From assembly GCA_944989445.1 (NCBI GenBank), contig CALYLW010000169.1, forward strand, positions 449,811 through 513,810: a DNA stretch of 64,000 nt, given 5' to 3'. The DNA comes from Ampullaceana balthica. Taxonomy: Eukaryota > Mollusca > Gastropoda > Lymnaeidae. The first letter of the stretch is position 1. The number at the start of each line of letters is the position of its first letter. The notes beneath the pieces were generated by a model. It was given only the letters and a program-made list of their open reading frames with translations. It was not told where the DNA came from and did not search any database. The position numbers and the translations under genes were made by a program. Of the stretch, positions 24,551-36,807 are shown one piece after another.

Positions 24551-27162
24551 GCATTTTTTCAAAATAAATAGATTTCAGCTGAAAACTTCCGTCATTTTTG
24601 ACGGGTAATACACTATTAATGTAATAAGGTTGGAGTTATGTATGAAGTAAAATTCCGATTGATCACAGAAAGTTAAACAATGGATGATGATCGATCCAAT
24701 ACGTATAGTTCCTGAAAAGTTGGGTCGTATTTAAAAAAATGTAATTTCAAACAATGGTAAAATAAAGAAACTAATACTTTAAGATGGCCAGGCATCTTTT
24801 AGGTTCGATAAAGACAAGTCATTTTTAGCGTAGGCAATTAAAATAAGCCATCATTTACAATCATAATGGAAGATGTAAATAAGGATAGGCAAAGTATTTT
24901 CCTTACATATCTCAAGCTATACCTGAAAAATAGTATTTAATTACATCAACTGGATAAAATACGTGTCACTATATTTTAGGTAAATGGCGGCACATTTCAA
25001 AGTGATGTTATCAACATTATCTGAAGGAAAAAGGCGGGGGCGGGGCTTTAACCGATGTTTCGTAAATATTTTATATATAAATAATATTTGTGCATTATCC
25101 GATCAAACAATAAGTTCCTTTAGCGTCGATGGACACACTAATCTTAACCTCACACACAACATGTTTGTAAATAGTTTAAGATCATCATCTAAAATCTAAA
25201 CAGTATTTTTTTAAAATAATTTTAGTGTGCACAATCAATAAAACACAACCAATACTGAGAAGTATTGACAAAGACGTTTTGCCTTTGGTACTTGACTGAA
25301 TAAATTTTATTAGTGGGGAAGCAATAAATCAACATCTGAAATAAATTGTCAACAAGATGTTTGTTTTCAAGGTTAAATTTACTTGCTCAAGAATAGGAAA
25401 TCCATAAAATCCCTATAATATGACGTCAATTTTTAAAAAATAAAATTGAAGTTTCTTTACTTTTATTTAATAAAAAGATACAATGTATTTTTTAAATGAG
25501 CTATCCTGAGGCTAAGTTGGTATAATTATTATTATTTTTTTAAAGAAAAGAAACAACACATACCACGTTTGATAATTAAGTCAAAAACTTGTATATCTTT
25601 CAACATACAGTCAACGCCTAATTTGGTATATAGGGGGGAAAAATCCGATACAATAGCTGTATCAAAGACGCTTGCTTATGAGTCTGTATGACTTTCCCTA
25701 AAACTGAATATTTTATGGTAAAATTGTGTGGCTACCAAAGAAGAGTATATTTAATGGTTCTAAATTTCGTGTACTCCAGACAATAACGCTTTAGATGGCA
25801 AGGGGTGTGATCGTCAATAGAAAACTAAGCATAAACTGATATCTTCAAGCATTTCCGGCGCTATAGTGCGTGTGATCCATTTTAAATTTTGAATAATATA
25901 TTTATTGAGCTTTTCCCAGCAGAGCAATGTGTTCATTGACATTTACAACCAGGAATCAAAACAAGTCTTATTCATTCTTATTCCTTTCCTATCTCCCAAC
26001 CGGAAATGAAACTTGAACAACAACACACCAACAGACAAAAAGGAAGGGTTAAAAGTTTACGATCCCATTCGCCCTTTGGGTCATGATTTAATATCCCGTT
26101 TATTTCGGTGACTGTCGTAGAATAAGTGACAAGACTTTTTGTCTTGTTACATACGCCAAATGTTAACTGACGGTGGGAGGTGATCTGGTTAGTTCGTTCA
26201 CTTTCTTTCCTCTACAAGAAATACTTCCCTGTGCTTGATTCGCGTCAAACTACCTCAGTCACTGGGCGGTAACTTGACAACGCGCATCTACAGTTTCAAA
26301 CTGACACGGAGACGGACAAGTAGACAAGCCGAATGCGCATCTCAGGTGTCAGACTGACTCAGTGACTGGCCAGTAGACTTGACACCAAACATCAATCGTG
26401 TCAAACCGCTTCAGCAAAGAGCACGAATCATTAAGATGTACGCGGGTATGAGAGGTTTTAACAATAAAAAGACGAACAAACAAGACAAACGTAGAAACAA
26501 GACACGCGTACAAAGAAGTTTTTAAAAACATAGATGGATACAAACAAGTCTTGGTAAAATCAAATTCTCAGAATTGAACGATCTAGGAAATTATAATTAT
26601 TCACCGAAAACAGCTAACCATTTAAACATCCAAAACGAGTCCTATATTTAACGCTTCAATCCGAATTCCTTGAACAATTACACCGAGTCAGCTAAAGAAA
26701 CAACGTAAACTAAACCTACAGCAAGCAATTCAACCATCAACACGCACAATCCAGGAGGTCTTAACCAGGGGTGGACCTCCGAGGTAGGGAAGTCCAGGAA
26801 TAGCCGGATTATTTGCTTTTATTTTAAAGACTTTCATTTTAGTCGTTTAAATGATGTATAAAAAAATAAATTTTTTTAAAATAATACATAAAATAAATTT
26901 TTAAAAATTGAAATCAAGAAGTGGTTCGGAAAATGTGCTTTTGGCTAGGTGCCATACACATTTTTAGAACACTTGCAGTATACAGCAACACCCGTGAACA
27001 CCTATACACACCCCTCATAGACCCTAGACATGGATTGACGTAAACACAAAGAACTATGAACAGCTCCTGCGAGACGCACTAAATACGAGGACACGAGACA
27101 CGTACAGCTGAATATCAATTTCAACGTTTAGCTTCCACCACTAACGACAAACGTGCACTCAC

Positions 27163-27553
27163 CGTTGGGGTTGTAAACGATTCCATCCTTGTCGATGTAC
27201 CGCACGACCTCCTCGCCCCGTTTCACCATGTACCCCAGCTCGTTGCCCTTGAGCCTCCGCCTGGCCCTGGGGACGGGCACCAGCATCTCCCCATCCCCAA
27301 TGTACTGCTCCAGCTTCTTCTTGTCCACGATCAGCTTAGCCGAAGGCTTCACTGCCTTCTTCTTGACGACCTTCCGCTTCTCGGAACACTTTGGGCTGCC
27401 CTGCAGCGAGTCATGGCCGTCCTTGTCAAAGTCCACTTCGTTCATGTCGGAGGATGCGTTGTCGTTTTCGTCGTCCTTGTGGTTGTGGGCATCCCCGTTT
27501 TTTGGGGCGGGCGAGCTTCTGGCAGTGCCGGCGTCCTTGTTAGTGTGGTCCAT
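27163..27553 (-). CDS. RERE: RERE/atrophin-like exon 1 with start codon
   Basis: This first coding exon encodes 130 residues plus one base. The ATG at 27553-27551 is preceded in frame by TGA six bases upstream, so the start is fixed unless an upstream intron intervenes. The exon ends CCCCAACG|GTGAGTGC, a near-consensus donor. The N-terminus is hydrophilic and low-complexity, with an acidic stretch (DDENDNASSDMNEVDFD) and then a basic nuclear-localisation-like cluster (EKRKVVKKKAVK). A more ordered tail follows (VPVPRARRRLKG, VVRYIDKDGIVYNPN). The tail corresponds to the I-T-x-D-D-VVY-x-P-G segment that leads into the BAH domain of RERE proteins. The G left at the end joins exon 2 to make Asp. 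Base composition is distinctly GC- and CpG-richer than the surroundings. The function, a nuclear transcriptional co-regulator, is inferred from the family. Confidence 0.85.
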
Positions 27554-27574
27554 ATTGAATCATGTGTGTGCGCG

Positions 27575-27605
27575 GGTGGGCGGGGTCTGCAGACCACGTG
27601 ATTGG
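27575..27605 (-). promoter_or_regulatory. GC-box, E-box and CCAAT cluster upstream of the RERE-like ATG
   Basis: Within 55 bp upstream of the start codon lie GGGCGGGG (27578-27585), CACGTG (27595-27600) and, on the minus strand, CCAAT (27601-27605). This CpG-rich block suggests a promoter-proximal region or a short 5' UTR. No TATA box was seen, and the transcription start is not defined. Confidence 0.35.
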
Positions 27606-28251
27606 GGACTGATACAAAGAGTTATCTTGGCACTTATTACAGAAGGAAGAAAGTGTAGTCCAGCTTGTGAGTGGACCCGACCACTGTAGTCAATATCTGT
27701 TTCAGCTTGGTTCATGCATGTTGTCGCACTGAAAGGACAAAAGTGAAACTTAAGATGAATTGAGGTGTGATGAATATGCTGGTAGACACATGAAAGGCTT
27801 CAATGCATACATTCGCATATACGTACACCAAAAACATAGCTAACTGAATATTCCTGCCATAAAAAATGAATTATGTATAAATGCTTCAAATTGAAACAAT
27901 TTTTGAAAATATTTCTAAGGGATCACAACGACATATAGTGAAAATATAAAAATCACCTAAACAGAGTGCAATGCCTTCTCTGCTATAGAACCCTCTTTTA
28001 GGTTACGCAACTGTATGGTTAAATGATGTTCCTAGTATCGCATTATTGCATTACCATCAGGTGGACATACAGTTAAAAGATATAGCCCGATTAAGTCTGA
28101 TTGTTTCTTGAATTAGTCGTAATGGACCGTTACTCTTGTCAATAAGCAATTAAGACCTTGACTCACACATTGAAAAATTCGAAATTTCACAACAAAATTA
28201 TTTTTCCTGTATACTGAAAATGCCTGTAAAAATGTGATATTATCTAAATTC
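27606..28251. other. Upstream flank of the RERE-like gene, no gene recognised
   Basis: AT-rich sequence 5' of exon 1. It may hold the transcription start or a 5' UTR exon; nothing firm can be seen. Confidence 0.5.
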
Positions 28252-28762
28252 TAGGGCTGTTATCGATTAATTTAAATTTAATCGTTAACTTTTGAAAAAT
28301 TATCGATTAATTAATCGATAATTTCGATTAAAGCCAAAAATAGAAATTTATGACGTCATTAAACTGAACATTTCAAGGGAAGTAACAAAAACAGGTAATT
28401 GACTTTTTTCAAATTTTATTAAGTTATTTCCCCTGTTTCCCTGGAGTCAGCCATTTTTACCACGTTTTCATTAACTTGCTTTCGTTCCTGTCTGTCAACA
28501 ATTTTTTTTTGTTTCTGCCGGTCCACATAAATTAATAAAATAAATTTTAATATTACGCGGGAGATGTTTGTACATAAAAAATATATATATAAATTATTAT
28601 TAATAATTAATTATTTATTACTAAATTTTAAAAAAAAATATTATAAATATTTTCTTAAATTTTAATCAAATTTTTATTGATTAAAATTGTTTTAATCGAT
28701 ATTTAATCGATAAAAATTTTAACGATTAATCGAGAAATTAATCGATAATTTCCGCAGCCCTA
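28252..28762. mobile_element. hAT-type element (family A), 511-bp short form with target duplication
   Basis: The ends are TAGGGCTGTTATCGATTAAT and TTAATCGATAATTTCCGCAG followed by CCCTA. CTAAATTC (28244-28251) and CTAAATAC (28763-28770) flank it, an 8-bp target duplication with one change. It shares terminal regions with 41577-42389 but has a different, shorter interior without the nested MITE. No coding capacity. Confidence 0.82.
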
Positions 28763-29141
28763 CTAAATACATCTCCATCTCCTTTTAAAAAAATGTATAA
28801 CTTTTTGACAAAGGATTACAAGTATTTTAAAAACTGCCAATCGACAGTTGCAATTCAATTTATGAATGCAATAAAAGATATCCCAATCCTTGAATGACAT
28901 TTTTTGTTTTATTACAACAGTAAATTAGTAAAGATTTTCTGCAGATACACTACAGCAGTATCCTCTCTGAAGTTCAAAGTAAATACCGGCACTAAGCTGT
29001 AAACAGTGTTATCGTGAAAGATTACCGTGTCATTAGAGGCCGCCCTTTTACTATATCAAGTATTTTTAGGGACGCTTTGAGTCCCTGTCTCGCCTTCCCA
29101 CCTGAACGACATCTCCCAAATCGACCCATATAATTGTACTT
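28763..29141. other. Non-coding AT-rich stretch
   Basis: Nothing recognisable between the hAT-type element and the first minisatellite of the cluster. Confidence 0.6.
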
Positions 29142-29522
29142 GAACAATTGGTTAACCATGCTACACTCACACTAACCTCCTCCAGACAATTGGTTAACCA
29201 TGCTACACCCCCACTAACCTCCTCCAGACAATTGGTTAACCATGCTACACCCATACTAACCTCCTCCAGACAATTGGTTAAAAATGCTACACCCACATTA
29301 ACCTCCTCCAGACAATTGGTTAACCATGCTACACCCACACTAACCTCCTCCAGACAATTGGTTAACCATGCTACACCCACACTAACCTCCTCCAGACAAT
29401 TGGTTAACCATGCTATACTCCCACTAACCTCCAGACAATTGGTTAAAAATGCTACACCCACACTAACCTCATACAGACATTGGTTAACCATGCTACACCC
29501 ACACTAACCTCCTACAGACAAT
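29142..29522. repeat. Minisatellite, 42-bp unit, about 9 copies
   Basis: Units contain CAGACAATTGGTTAACCATG and CTACACCCACACTAACCTCC. Because 42 is divisible by three, both strands stay open (119 and 141 codons). Those frames are by-products, not genes. Confidence 0.95.
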
Positions 29523-29697
29523 ATAAAGTTGAATTACAGACGGCTTTTATTTAAATGATTGACGTGCACCAATAGACAGGCAGTTTCAAGTTTCTTTTAT
29601 GTTTAAGTAACTTAACACATTTTGTATGCGTTACAATGAGAATCGATGACTATAATCAATTTGTATTGGGAAATATATTAAACGTATGTAGTTGTAC

Positions 29698-30232
29698 ACA
29701 TTAATATGAACCTACTTATTGATATTGTAATGTTCACTTTAATATGAACATACTTATTGATATTGTAATGTTCACTTTAATATGAACATACTTATTGCTA
29801 TTGTAATGTTCCCTTTAATCTGAACATACTTATTGCTATTGTAATGTTCACTTTAATATGAACATACGTATTGCTATTGTAATGTTCACTTTAATATGAA
29901 CCTACTTATTGCTATTGTAATGTTCACATTAATATGAACATACTTATTGCTATTGTAATGTTCACATTAATATGAACATACTTATTGCTATTGTAATGTT
30001 CACACTAATATGAACATACTTATTGCTATTGTAATGTTCACACTAATATTAACATACTTATTGCTATTGTAATGTTCACAATAATATGAACATACTTATT
30101 GCTATTGTAGTGTTCTCATTAATATGAACATACTTATTGCTATTGTAATATTCACATTAATATGAACATACTTATTGCTATTGTAATGTTCACATTAATA
30201 TGAACATACTTATTGCTATTGTAATGTTCACG
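29698..30232. repeat. Minisatellite, about 38-bp unit, about 14 copies
   Basis: Units contain TAATATGAACATACTTATTG and CTATTGTAATGTTCAC. Early copies carry GATATTG and later ones GCTATTG, showing directional homogenisation along the array. Confidence 0.95.
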
Positions 30233-30388
30233 CTATCGTTGATAAGCCCATTACTACACGTTTTCAATATTCCACAGAAACTTTTTAGAGTTTCCACATT
30301 CCTTTTATTTTTATGGAACCGGACGACAGTATGAATTATGACATCAAGATTTTTTCTTTTTTCTGTCCGTTCAACGCTTAAAATTATC

Positions 30389-30970
30389 AGTTTATTCTCT
30401 TTATTCTCCAATAATTATCATAACATGAGCTTATTCTCTTTGTTCTCCAATAATTATCATAACATGAGCTTATTCTCTTTGTCCTCCAATAATTATCATA
30501 ACATGAGCTTATTCTCTTTGTTCGCTAATAATGATCATAACATGAGCTTATTCTCTTTGGTCGCCAATAATTATCATAACATGAGCTTATTCTTATTGTT
30601 CGCTAATAATTATCATAACATGAGCTTATTCTCTTTGTTCGCTAATAATTATCATAACATCAGCTTATTCTCTTTGTTCGCTAATAATTATCATAACATA
30701 CGCATATTCTCTTTGTTCACTACCTATCACTATCATAACATAACCATATTCTTTGTGTTGACTAATTTTCATAACATACGCATTTTCTATTTGTTCACTA
30801 ATTATCATAACATAACCATATTATTTTTCTTGACTAAGTTTCATATTGTTCACTAATTATCATAACATGAGCACATTCCCTTTGTTCACTAATTATGGTA
30901 ACATGAGTATATTCTTTGTTCACTAATTGTCATTATAACGTGAACATGTCCTCTCTGTTCACAAATTGTC
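30389..30970. repeat. Minisatellite, 39-bp unit, decaying toward the right
   Basis: Units contain TTATTCTCTTTGTTCGCTAA and TAATTATCATAACATGAGC. The array is regular to about 30700 and degenerate after that. The 172-codon plus-strand frame across it is caused by the unit length being 13 x 3. Confidence 0.93.
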
Positions 30971-31119
30971 ACCATGAAGTATGATGAAGAAAACAGACGT
31001 GTTGACGTAATCCTCTGTCAAACATTTGAGACCTATTGGTGACGTCATCTCGCTGTATTGTATTTGTACCTTAGTAAAAGCATCCTTTATCGTTTATTTA
31101 TATGTGCTTTCGAAATATC

Positions 31120-31552
31120 TCTGATGATATAATACATATGAACCTTACTACTTTCATCTTAAATTGTGTACATGTTAACCTTTCTTATTTCATATTAAAC
31201 TGTGAACATAGTACATATAAACCTCACCTATTTCATCTTATACTATTTAAATATGAAACTCACTTATTTCATCTTAAACTGTGTACATATGAACTTGTCT
31301 TTTTTAAATCTTAAACTGTGTACATATGAACCTCACTTATTTCATCTTAAACGGTGTACATATGTCTCATATGAAACTTTCTTATTTCATCTTAAACTGT
31401 GTACATATGTCTCATATGAACCTCACTTATTTCATCTTAAACGGTGTACATATGTCTCATATGAAACTTTCTTATTTCATCTTAAACTGTGTACATATCT
31501 CATATGAAACTTTCTTATTTCATCTTAAACTGTGTACATATGTACCTTACTA
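31120..31552. repeat. Minisatellite, 36- and 45-bp units
   Basis: Units contain TTATTTCATCTTAAACTGTG and TACATATGAACCTCAC. Later units carry an added ATGTCTCAT, lengthening them to 45 bp. Both lengths are multiples of three, so overlapping open frames result. Confidence 0.92.
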
Positions 31553-31799
31553 ATATAATCGTAGATAAGCCGCATTAAGTACTTAAGGCTACAGTAATAT
31601 CACTCAAAATAATCCACCAAGACAGGGATCTGTCCAGATACCTGCCAAACGGTAATTGCGCTATCTGTCAAGATTATCTGCCTCTAACCCCTCCCCCAAC
31701 CCTAATCTCCAGGCGCTGCAGGCCTCGCCACACCACTGATAAGAGAGGGAAACAGTTAACACGGCTGAGCACACTCGAGACAAAACGTTACCCTGTGCT

Positions 31800-32150
31800 C
31801 TACCACAAGATGTGCTCTCCCCTAACAACATGTGACCTATCATAACAAACATGCGTACTATCTATCCTAACATGTGTTTTACCCTAACAAACATGTGATC
31901 TACCCTAAAATGTATTTTTTTACTCTGTCCTAAAATGTGTTATATACTCTTAACATGTGTTATATCCTAAAATATATTATTATATATACTCAAAAATTTT
32001 ATATCCTAAAATATATTATATATACTCAAACATGTTATCTACCCAAAAATGTATTATACTCTAACATGTACCCTAAAAAGTGTTATATACTATAACGTGC
32101 TCTCCCCTAAAAAGTGGTGTATATACTGTAACATGTGTTCTACCTCAGCA
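31800..32150. repeat. Degenerate tandem repeat based on CTAACATGTGTTATATCCTA
   Basis: Irregular copies of CCTAACATGTG and TCCTAAAATATATTATATAC run through this block. It is a fifth, unrelated repeat in the same 3 kb. Confidence 0.7.
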
Positions 32151-35100
32151 TGAGTTTTTCGGCCAAGCCGGTGTTGTCGTGTCAGCCCAACAATCTTGAG
32201 TCGGGTGGACAGAATACTAGAGCACCAATTTAATAGAGGCATGAAAGAGACACATTTTTCAATTACTTCACAGAGGCACAGTGTTAGAAACAACTGATTT
32301 GATCTCATCACCCAGAGCATGGCTACGGAGTCAAACTTGTTATGTTAAAACATTTAGTTACAATATATACTATCTTCATTTGCTGAATAATATCTAAGCT
32401 TGAGTGGCATTTAGAACACAGCAATCTATAGAGACGCTCGTGTAAACAAATAGTGCAGACTAATCCACTTGCTACACGTGAAAACAAAAAATGGACTGAA
32501 CTTTGTCGTGATTGTCAGGAGACGCTGATACTATGATGACGTGTAATGTCCACGATTTTTGTATGGTGTTAATATGAAGATCATGTAAAAGCTAATTGTT
32601 AACAGAATCCTCGTTCAAATCCAAACAATATAAATATCTCCAACATAAAGAGTCAATTATAACCATCCAGACATTTTTGTACATCCTGATAAGTTTAGCG
32701 GCGAAAACACACGAGGCAAATAAAACAATGATTACAAGACGACATGACGAAACAACAAATGCTCATTTTATATATGAGAAATTTACCCCAAAAAATATTT
32801 ACATAAACTTATTTTATGAATCGACAAGTGGGTAACCCATTAGATTGAATCACAACAGCAAATGTGATTACCTAAACACGACTTTAAACGATACTGCTGT
32901 GAGAGCATTCAAATATGTGTAACCGGACATATCCAAAATAACCTGAGTAATTGATTTCTTCATCAGATATATATAAACTTAACAAATGACGTGATTTTAA
33001 TATTTTCGAATGTCAGTTCCGTCTATTTATTTCCTTCTCATGGGTGGAATTTGTGGAGAAATGAAAACTCCAGCAAGCAACCAGATAATAATTAACTGGC
33101 AACTACATCGTCAAGCGCGGCCATAATGGAAGGTCGGGTGATGACATTTGCTGACCTAGTCGTATCTACCTGTCGGAATAATGGTTTACCTACACCGGCC
33201 GCAAGATTTGTTGAAGTCAGGTTGTAGTCACGTTAACAGGAACTTTTGTCAGAAGATGAGTTTAGCGCTGAAGTTTAGTTCTAAACCAGATCTTAACGAA
33301 CGCGAGAATGTAACCTATTATTGCATGAAAATTACATTACGCACCGAACTCCCTTGGGTTATTTTTAGAGCGATCCACTTTGATGTAAAGATAAAGGACT
33401 CGGTGATCCGGATAAATACTAAATAGACATAACTGCCGTTTTGTAAATTTTAGCCATGTGTTCCATGGCGATCTGGTGCGTCATATCAAGTATCAGGGAG
33501 TCTCATCTACCAGGTTTGCTCCACAAATGACTACAACTGTGGCGGAACTGGGGTGTTACAGTTACGTAGCTCACGACCGTGTCTGAAACTCTGGTTAAAG
33601 CTGTCTTGGATCATTCCCCATCCAAGACAGCTCACCTTTCGCACCCTACCCATCACGGCTTCAGGGTCCGGACTCCCCCGTGCTGAGGTGAAATCCATGT
33701 AATCGAATAGACGTAACAGCTGCTAGTGAAGACGATTACAACAAAATCAAGAGGAGTCACTGGTAACTACCAACATTCTGAGAGCCGCTGCTAATCAACT
33801 GTTATATGACCAGCGACAACCCAAAGGTAAATAATCTCACTGAACAAAGGTAACCACGCCGAGAAGAAAAGCGGGGAGGGGGTGTATGTTTTTACAACCC
33901 CTCGCCGACTCAACAGCCGGCGACGGTCACGACCACGGTAGATGGGCCACAGCTTTTCCAACATGCCCCAGGTCGATACAGCCCCGCCCCTCCAACCCCG
34001 TGGTAATGATCACAAGCCAAGCTGTTATAAATTCTGGTTAAGCAATTATACCCGTGATTCAAACAAAAGACGCCCAATGGTCATCCCTGATAAAGGCAGT
34101 TGTCGGATATTCGATTTAGTTTCACTTTAAACAAATATTCAGGAGAAAAGGTATTTTTTTAGAAGAAAAAACTAAATATTTGCAAAACCTTTTAATATCC
34201 TACAAAGAAAATTTATATTTTTAGTTATTTAACCTTAATATTATCCGTCAAATATGTAAGTGAATGGAGGGTGGATCGTATTTCACTATTAAAACCCCAG
34301 TTAAATGACAACGTTTTATGCATCTCATTATGCATTCCTAAGACAAATTATTATAAAATAGCAAGAGAATAATGTGAGGCTTGGGGGCGGGGAATGTATC
34401 ATGTACTACCCCCTACCCAAAACATACACTATCAAAACATCGCCTTTATAATTGACGAGCTGACTCGCAAACAGAAGACAATGACTTCAATGAGAAATAC
34501 CAGAAAATAAATAGCTGGGCGGGATCATTTATTTTGTAATCTAAGATTACAACACTACAAAAAGAGCACAACAGCAGACAGCTATCGAATGCCCCATCAT
34601 CAAGTACCAAGTCACACAGCACAAAAGCAGACAGCTAGCTATAGAATCAAGTACCAACGAGTTTCTTTTCCATTGACCATTGTAAGACTAGTCTACAGAT
34701 AACGATCTCCCTCTCACGGCTTTCACTGTCACTTTTGTCTACAATTAAATCTTAAAATGGCTCAATAAAACATTCTGATAGATAGAGTGATAGACAGTCC
34801 CATGTTGTTGACGTCACTGTCGCGGGAAAAAGCGGGCTAACTAATACAATAATAAACACCAATAAAACAAAAATATGCCCTTCTATGATGTGCTTGGTGC
34901 AGCACGGTTCAACAGTACCACGTGATTAATCTTCCATTTTCAGGCAACAATCACAAATGCTCGCTATATGTAAAAGTTGTGACTCATGTCTCAAATAATG
35001 AGTTGATTTTAGACATGATGAGATGATGGATACAGACATAAAGCTGAAGACGTTGTAACAGTACAATGCAGGCCTCTTGTTCGCTCAAAATTGTGTGTGT

Positions 35101-35151
35101 GTGGGGGGGGGGCGAGACACGACGCGGGAAGCATTTATAGCTCTATATAAA
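32151..35151. other. Non-coding stretch, no gene recognised
   Basis: Frames of 60-81 codons (for example 33181-33426 plus) show no known domain. A perfect hairpin at 33599-33632 is listed separately. A (GT)n-G10 tract lies at 35093-35113. Confidence 0.5.
33599..33632. other. Perfect 13-bp stem, 8-nt loop hairpin
   Basis: AGCTGTCTTGGAT and ATCCAAGACAGCT flank the loop CATTCCCC. The stem has no mismatch. It is not followed by a T-run and is not the histone-type hairpin. Its role is unknown. Confidence 0.9.
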
Positions 35152-35190
35152 GTGAGTCAGTCATACATAATTGAGGGTAAATATATATAT
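35152..35190. repeat. Left arm of a perfect 39-bp inverted repeat
   Basis: This arm begins GTGAGTCAGTCATACATAAT and ends in (AT)n. It is the exact reverse complement of 37506-37544. The two arms bracket the Helitron-like array. The sequence also forms the TTGAGGGTAAATATATA end of family E. Confidence 0.92.
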
Positions 35191-36309
35191 ATATTTCAGG
35201 TTTAAAATAAGGTTTTCTGTAGAAGCGTACAAAACTGTTTATTTGCATCCTATCGAGCTGATAATTTTGTTTTTTTCGTATGTTACTGCGGAAGAGTACT
35301 CAACAACTTCCCAAAGTTTCATGCTCCTACTCCTAGGTACACGTGAAATTGTATATTTAATGATGAGTCTGTTTTATATAGCTCATATTAGGAAAAAAAC
35401 TACATTTGGGCCCAAGACCCCTTAGTGAGTGATATTTATTTTTCACATGTTACCATCCCGCGAGGGTACTCAAAAACTTCCCAAAGTTTCATTCTTCTAC
35501 TTACACGGTAAGTTGGAAAATTATTGATGAGTCAGTTTTAAATATGAAAAAAAACTACATTCAGGCCTCTGACCACCCAGTGAGTGATAATTTTTATTAA
35601 TGTTTCGCCAGTTACCATTTTGGGAGGTTACATAACAACTTCCCAAAGTTTCATGCTTCTACCTACACGGGAATCTTAGGAATTGGTGAATTCAGTTTTA
35701 TATAGCCCAAATTAGGAAAAACGGTTTTGGGGCCCCCGGCCACCCATTAGTGGAAATGTTTACATTCTTTTTCACCAATTATCGTCATAATAGTGTATTC
35801 AGCAAGTTCATAAAGTTTCATGCTTCTACCTTCACGGGAAGTTGGAGAATTAGTGTTGAGTAAGTTTTAAATATAAAAAACTAACTACATTTGGGCCCCC
35901 GGCCCCCAGTAAGTGATAATTTATATAATTGTTTTACCCGTTACAATCACCGAATATTACTTAACAACCACCGAAACTTTCATGCTTCTACCTACACGGG
36001 AAATAGGAGAAATTGTTTTTTTAATTTTTATTTAGCTCATATAAAGAAAAAACTACATTTCTGGCCCCCCGGCCCCCAGTATCTTATATATATATGGAAC
36101 GAAACCTGTTTAAGAACCATTCCCATTTAATATATCGAGATTAATGTTTATGTCAGGTGTGTATGGGGTTTATTTGTTTTAAAGAAACCTGTTTAACAAC
36201 CTTTCCGGTGTAATTTTGTGCACGTGTACCAAATCTCACATTATTTGGTTGTCTGGATCTTGAGTTATAAGGGAACAGACATACTACAAATGCGTCTTAT
36301 ATGTATAGA
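35191..36309 (-). mobile_element. Helitron-like copy H3 with internal tandem units
   Basis: On the minus strand it begins TCTATACATATAAGACGCAT at 36309. It then runs through the same block as H1 and H2 (GTTTCGTTCCATATATA, CTGGGGGCCGGGG) into five units of about 165 bp carrying GTAGAAGCATGAAACTTTGG (marks near 35970, 35814, 35643, 35480 and 35314). These are the same units as at 22000-22700 but inverted. The left limit is set by the inverted-repeat arm. Confidence 0.55.
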
Positions 36310-36330
36310 GAATATATATATATATATATA

Positions 36331-36806
36331 CTAGGGGCAAGTACCCGGCTTTTCCCGGGTTTAACAACAACAGCAACAAAAAACAGATCAACAAAAACAA
36401 AACAACAAGGACATTGTCGTCGCAGGGCAAGGAATGTGGACAACAACAACAACAGCAAAAACAACACAAAAACAACAACTGCAACAACAACAAAACAACA
36501 ACAACAAAACAATTATTTTATGGCGATAGTCGCCTTCTTTGTAATCTCGACACCAAAATGTTTATTATTTTGCGTCATTATTTTACGTCTTAATTTTCAA
36601 TAATTTGTATTTTATATAGCTCATATAAGGAAAAACTACATTTTGGGCCCCCGGCCCCCAGTATCTTATATATATGGAACGAAACCTGTTTAATAACCTT
36701 TCCGGTATAATTTTGTGTACGTGTACCAAATTTCACGTTATTTGGTTGTCTGGATCTTGAGTTATGAGGGAACAGACAGACAGACAACAAATGCGTCTTA
36801 TATATT
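36331..36806 (-). mobile_element. Helitron-like non-autonomous copy H2, complete, about 476 bp
   Basis: On the minus strand it begins ATATATAAGACGCATTTG, directly abutting the CTAG of copy H1. It passes through GTTTCGTTCCATATATA and a short (TTG)n tract, and ends with hairpin ACCCGGGAAAAGCCGGGT, then ACTTGCCC and CTAG at 36331. A hairpin about 10 bases before CTRR is the diagnostic Helitron 3' terminus. Confidence 0.75.
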
Positions 36807-36807
36807 A

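Noticed and set aside
27189..27689. 166-codon plus-strand frame, Ser/Leu rich
   Set aside because: Lies opposite RERE-like exon 1; GC-rich coding sequence often keeps the opposite strand open.
29066..29507. Long repetitive frames on both strands (141 and 119 codons)
   Set aside because: The minisatellite unit is 42 bp, a multiple of three, so frames stay open without selection.
30338..30856. 172-codon plus-strand frame with Asn-His-Asn-Met-Ser-Leu-Phe repeats
   Set aside because: A 39-bp tandem repeat artefact; no signal for a structural repeat protein beyond the DNA repeat.
31102..31553. Three overlapping plus-strand frames with Phe-His-Leu-Lys repeats
   Set aside because: A 36/45-bp tandem repeat read in different frames.
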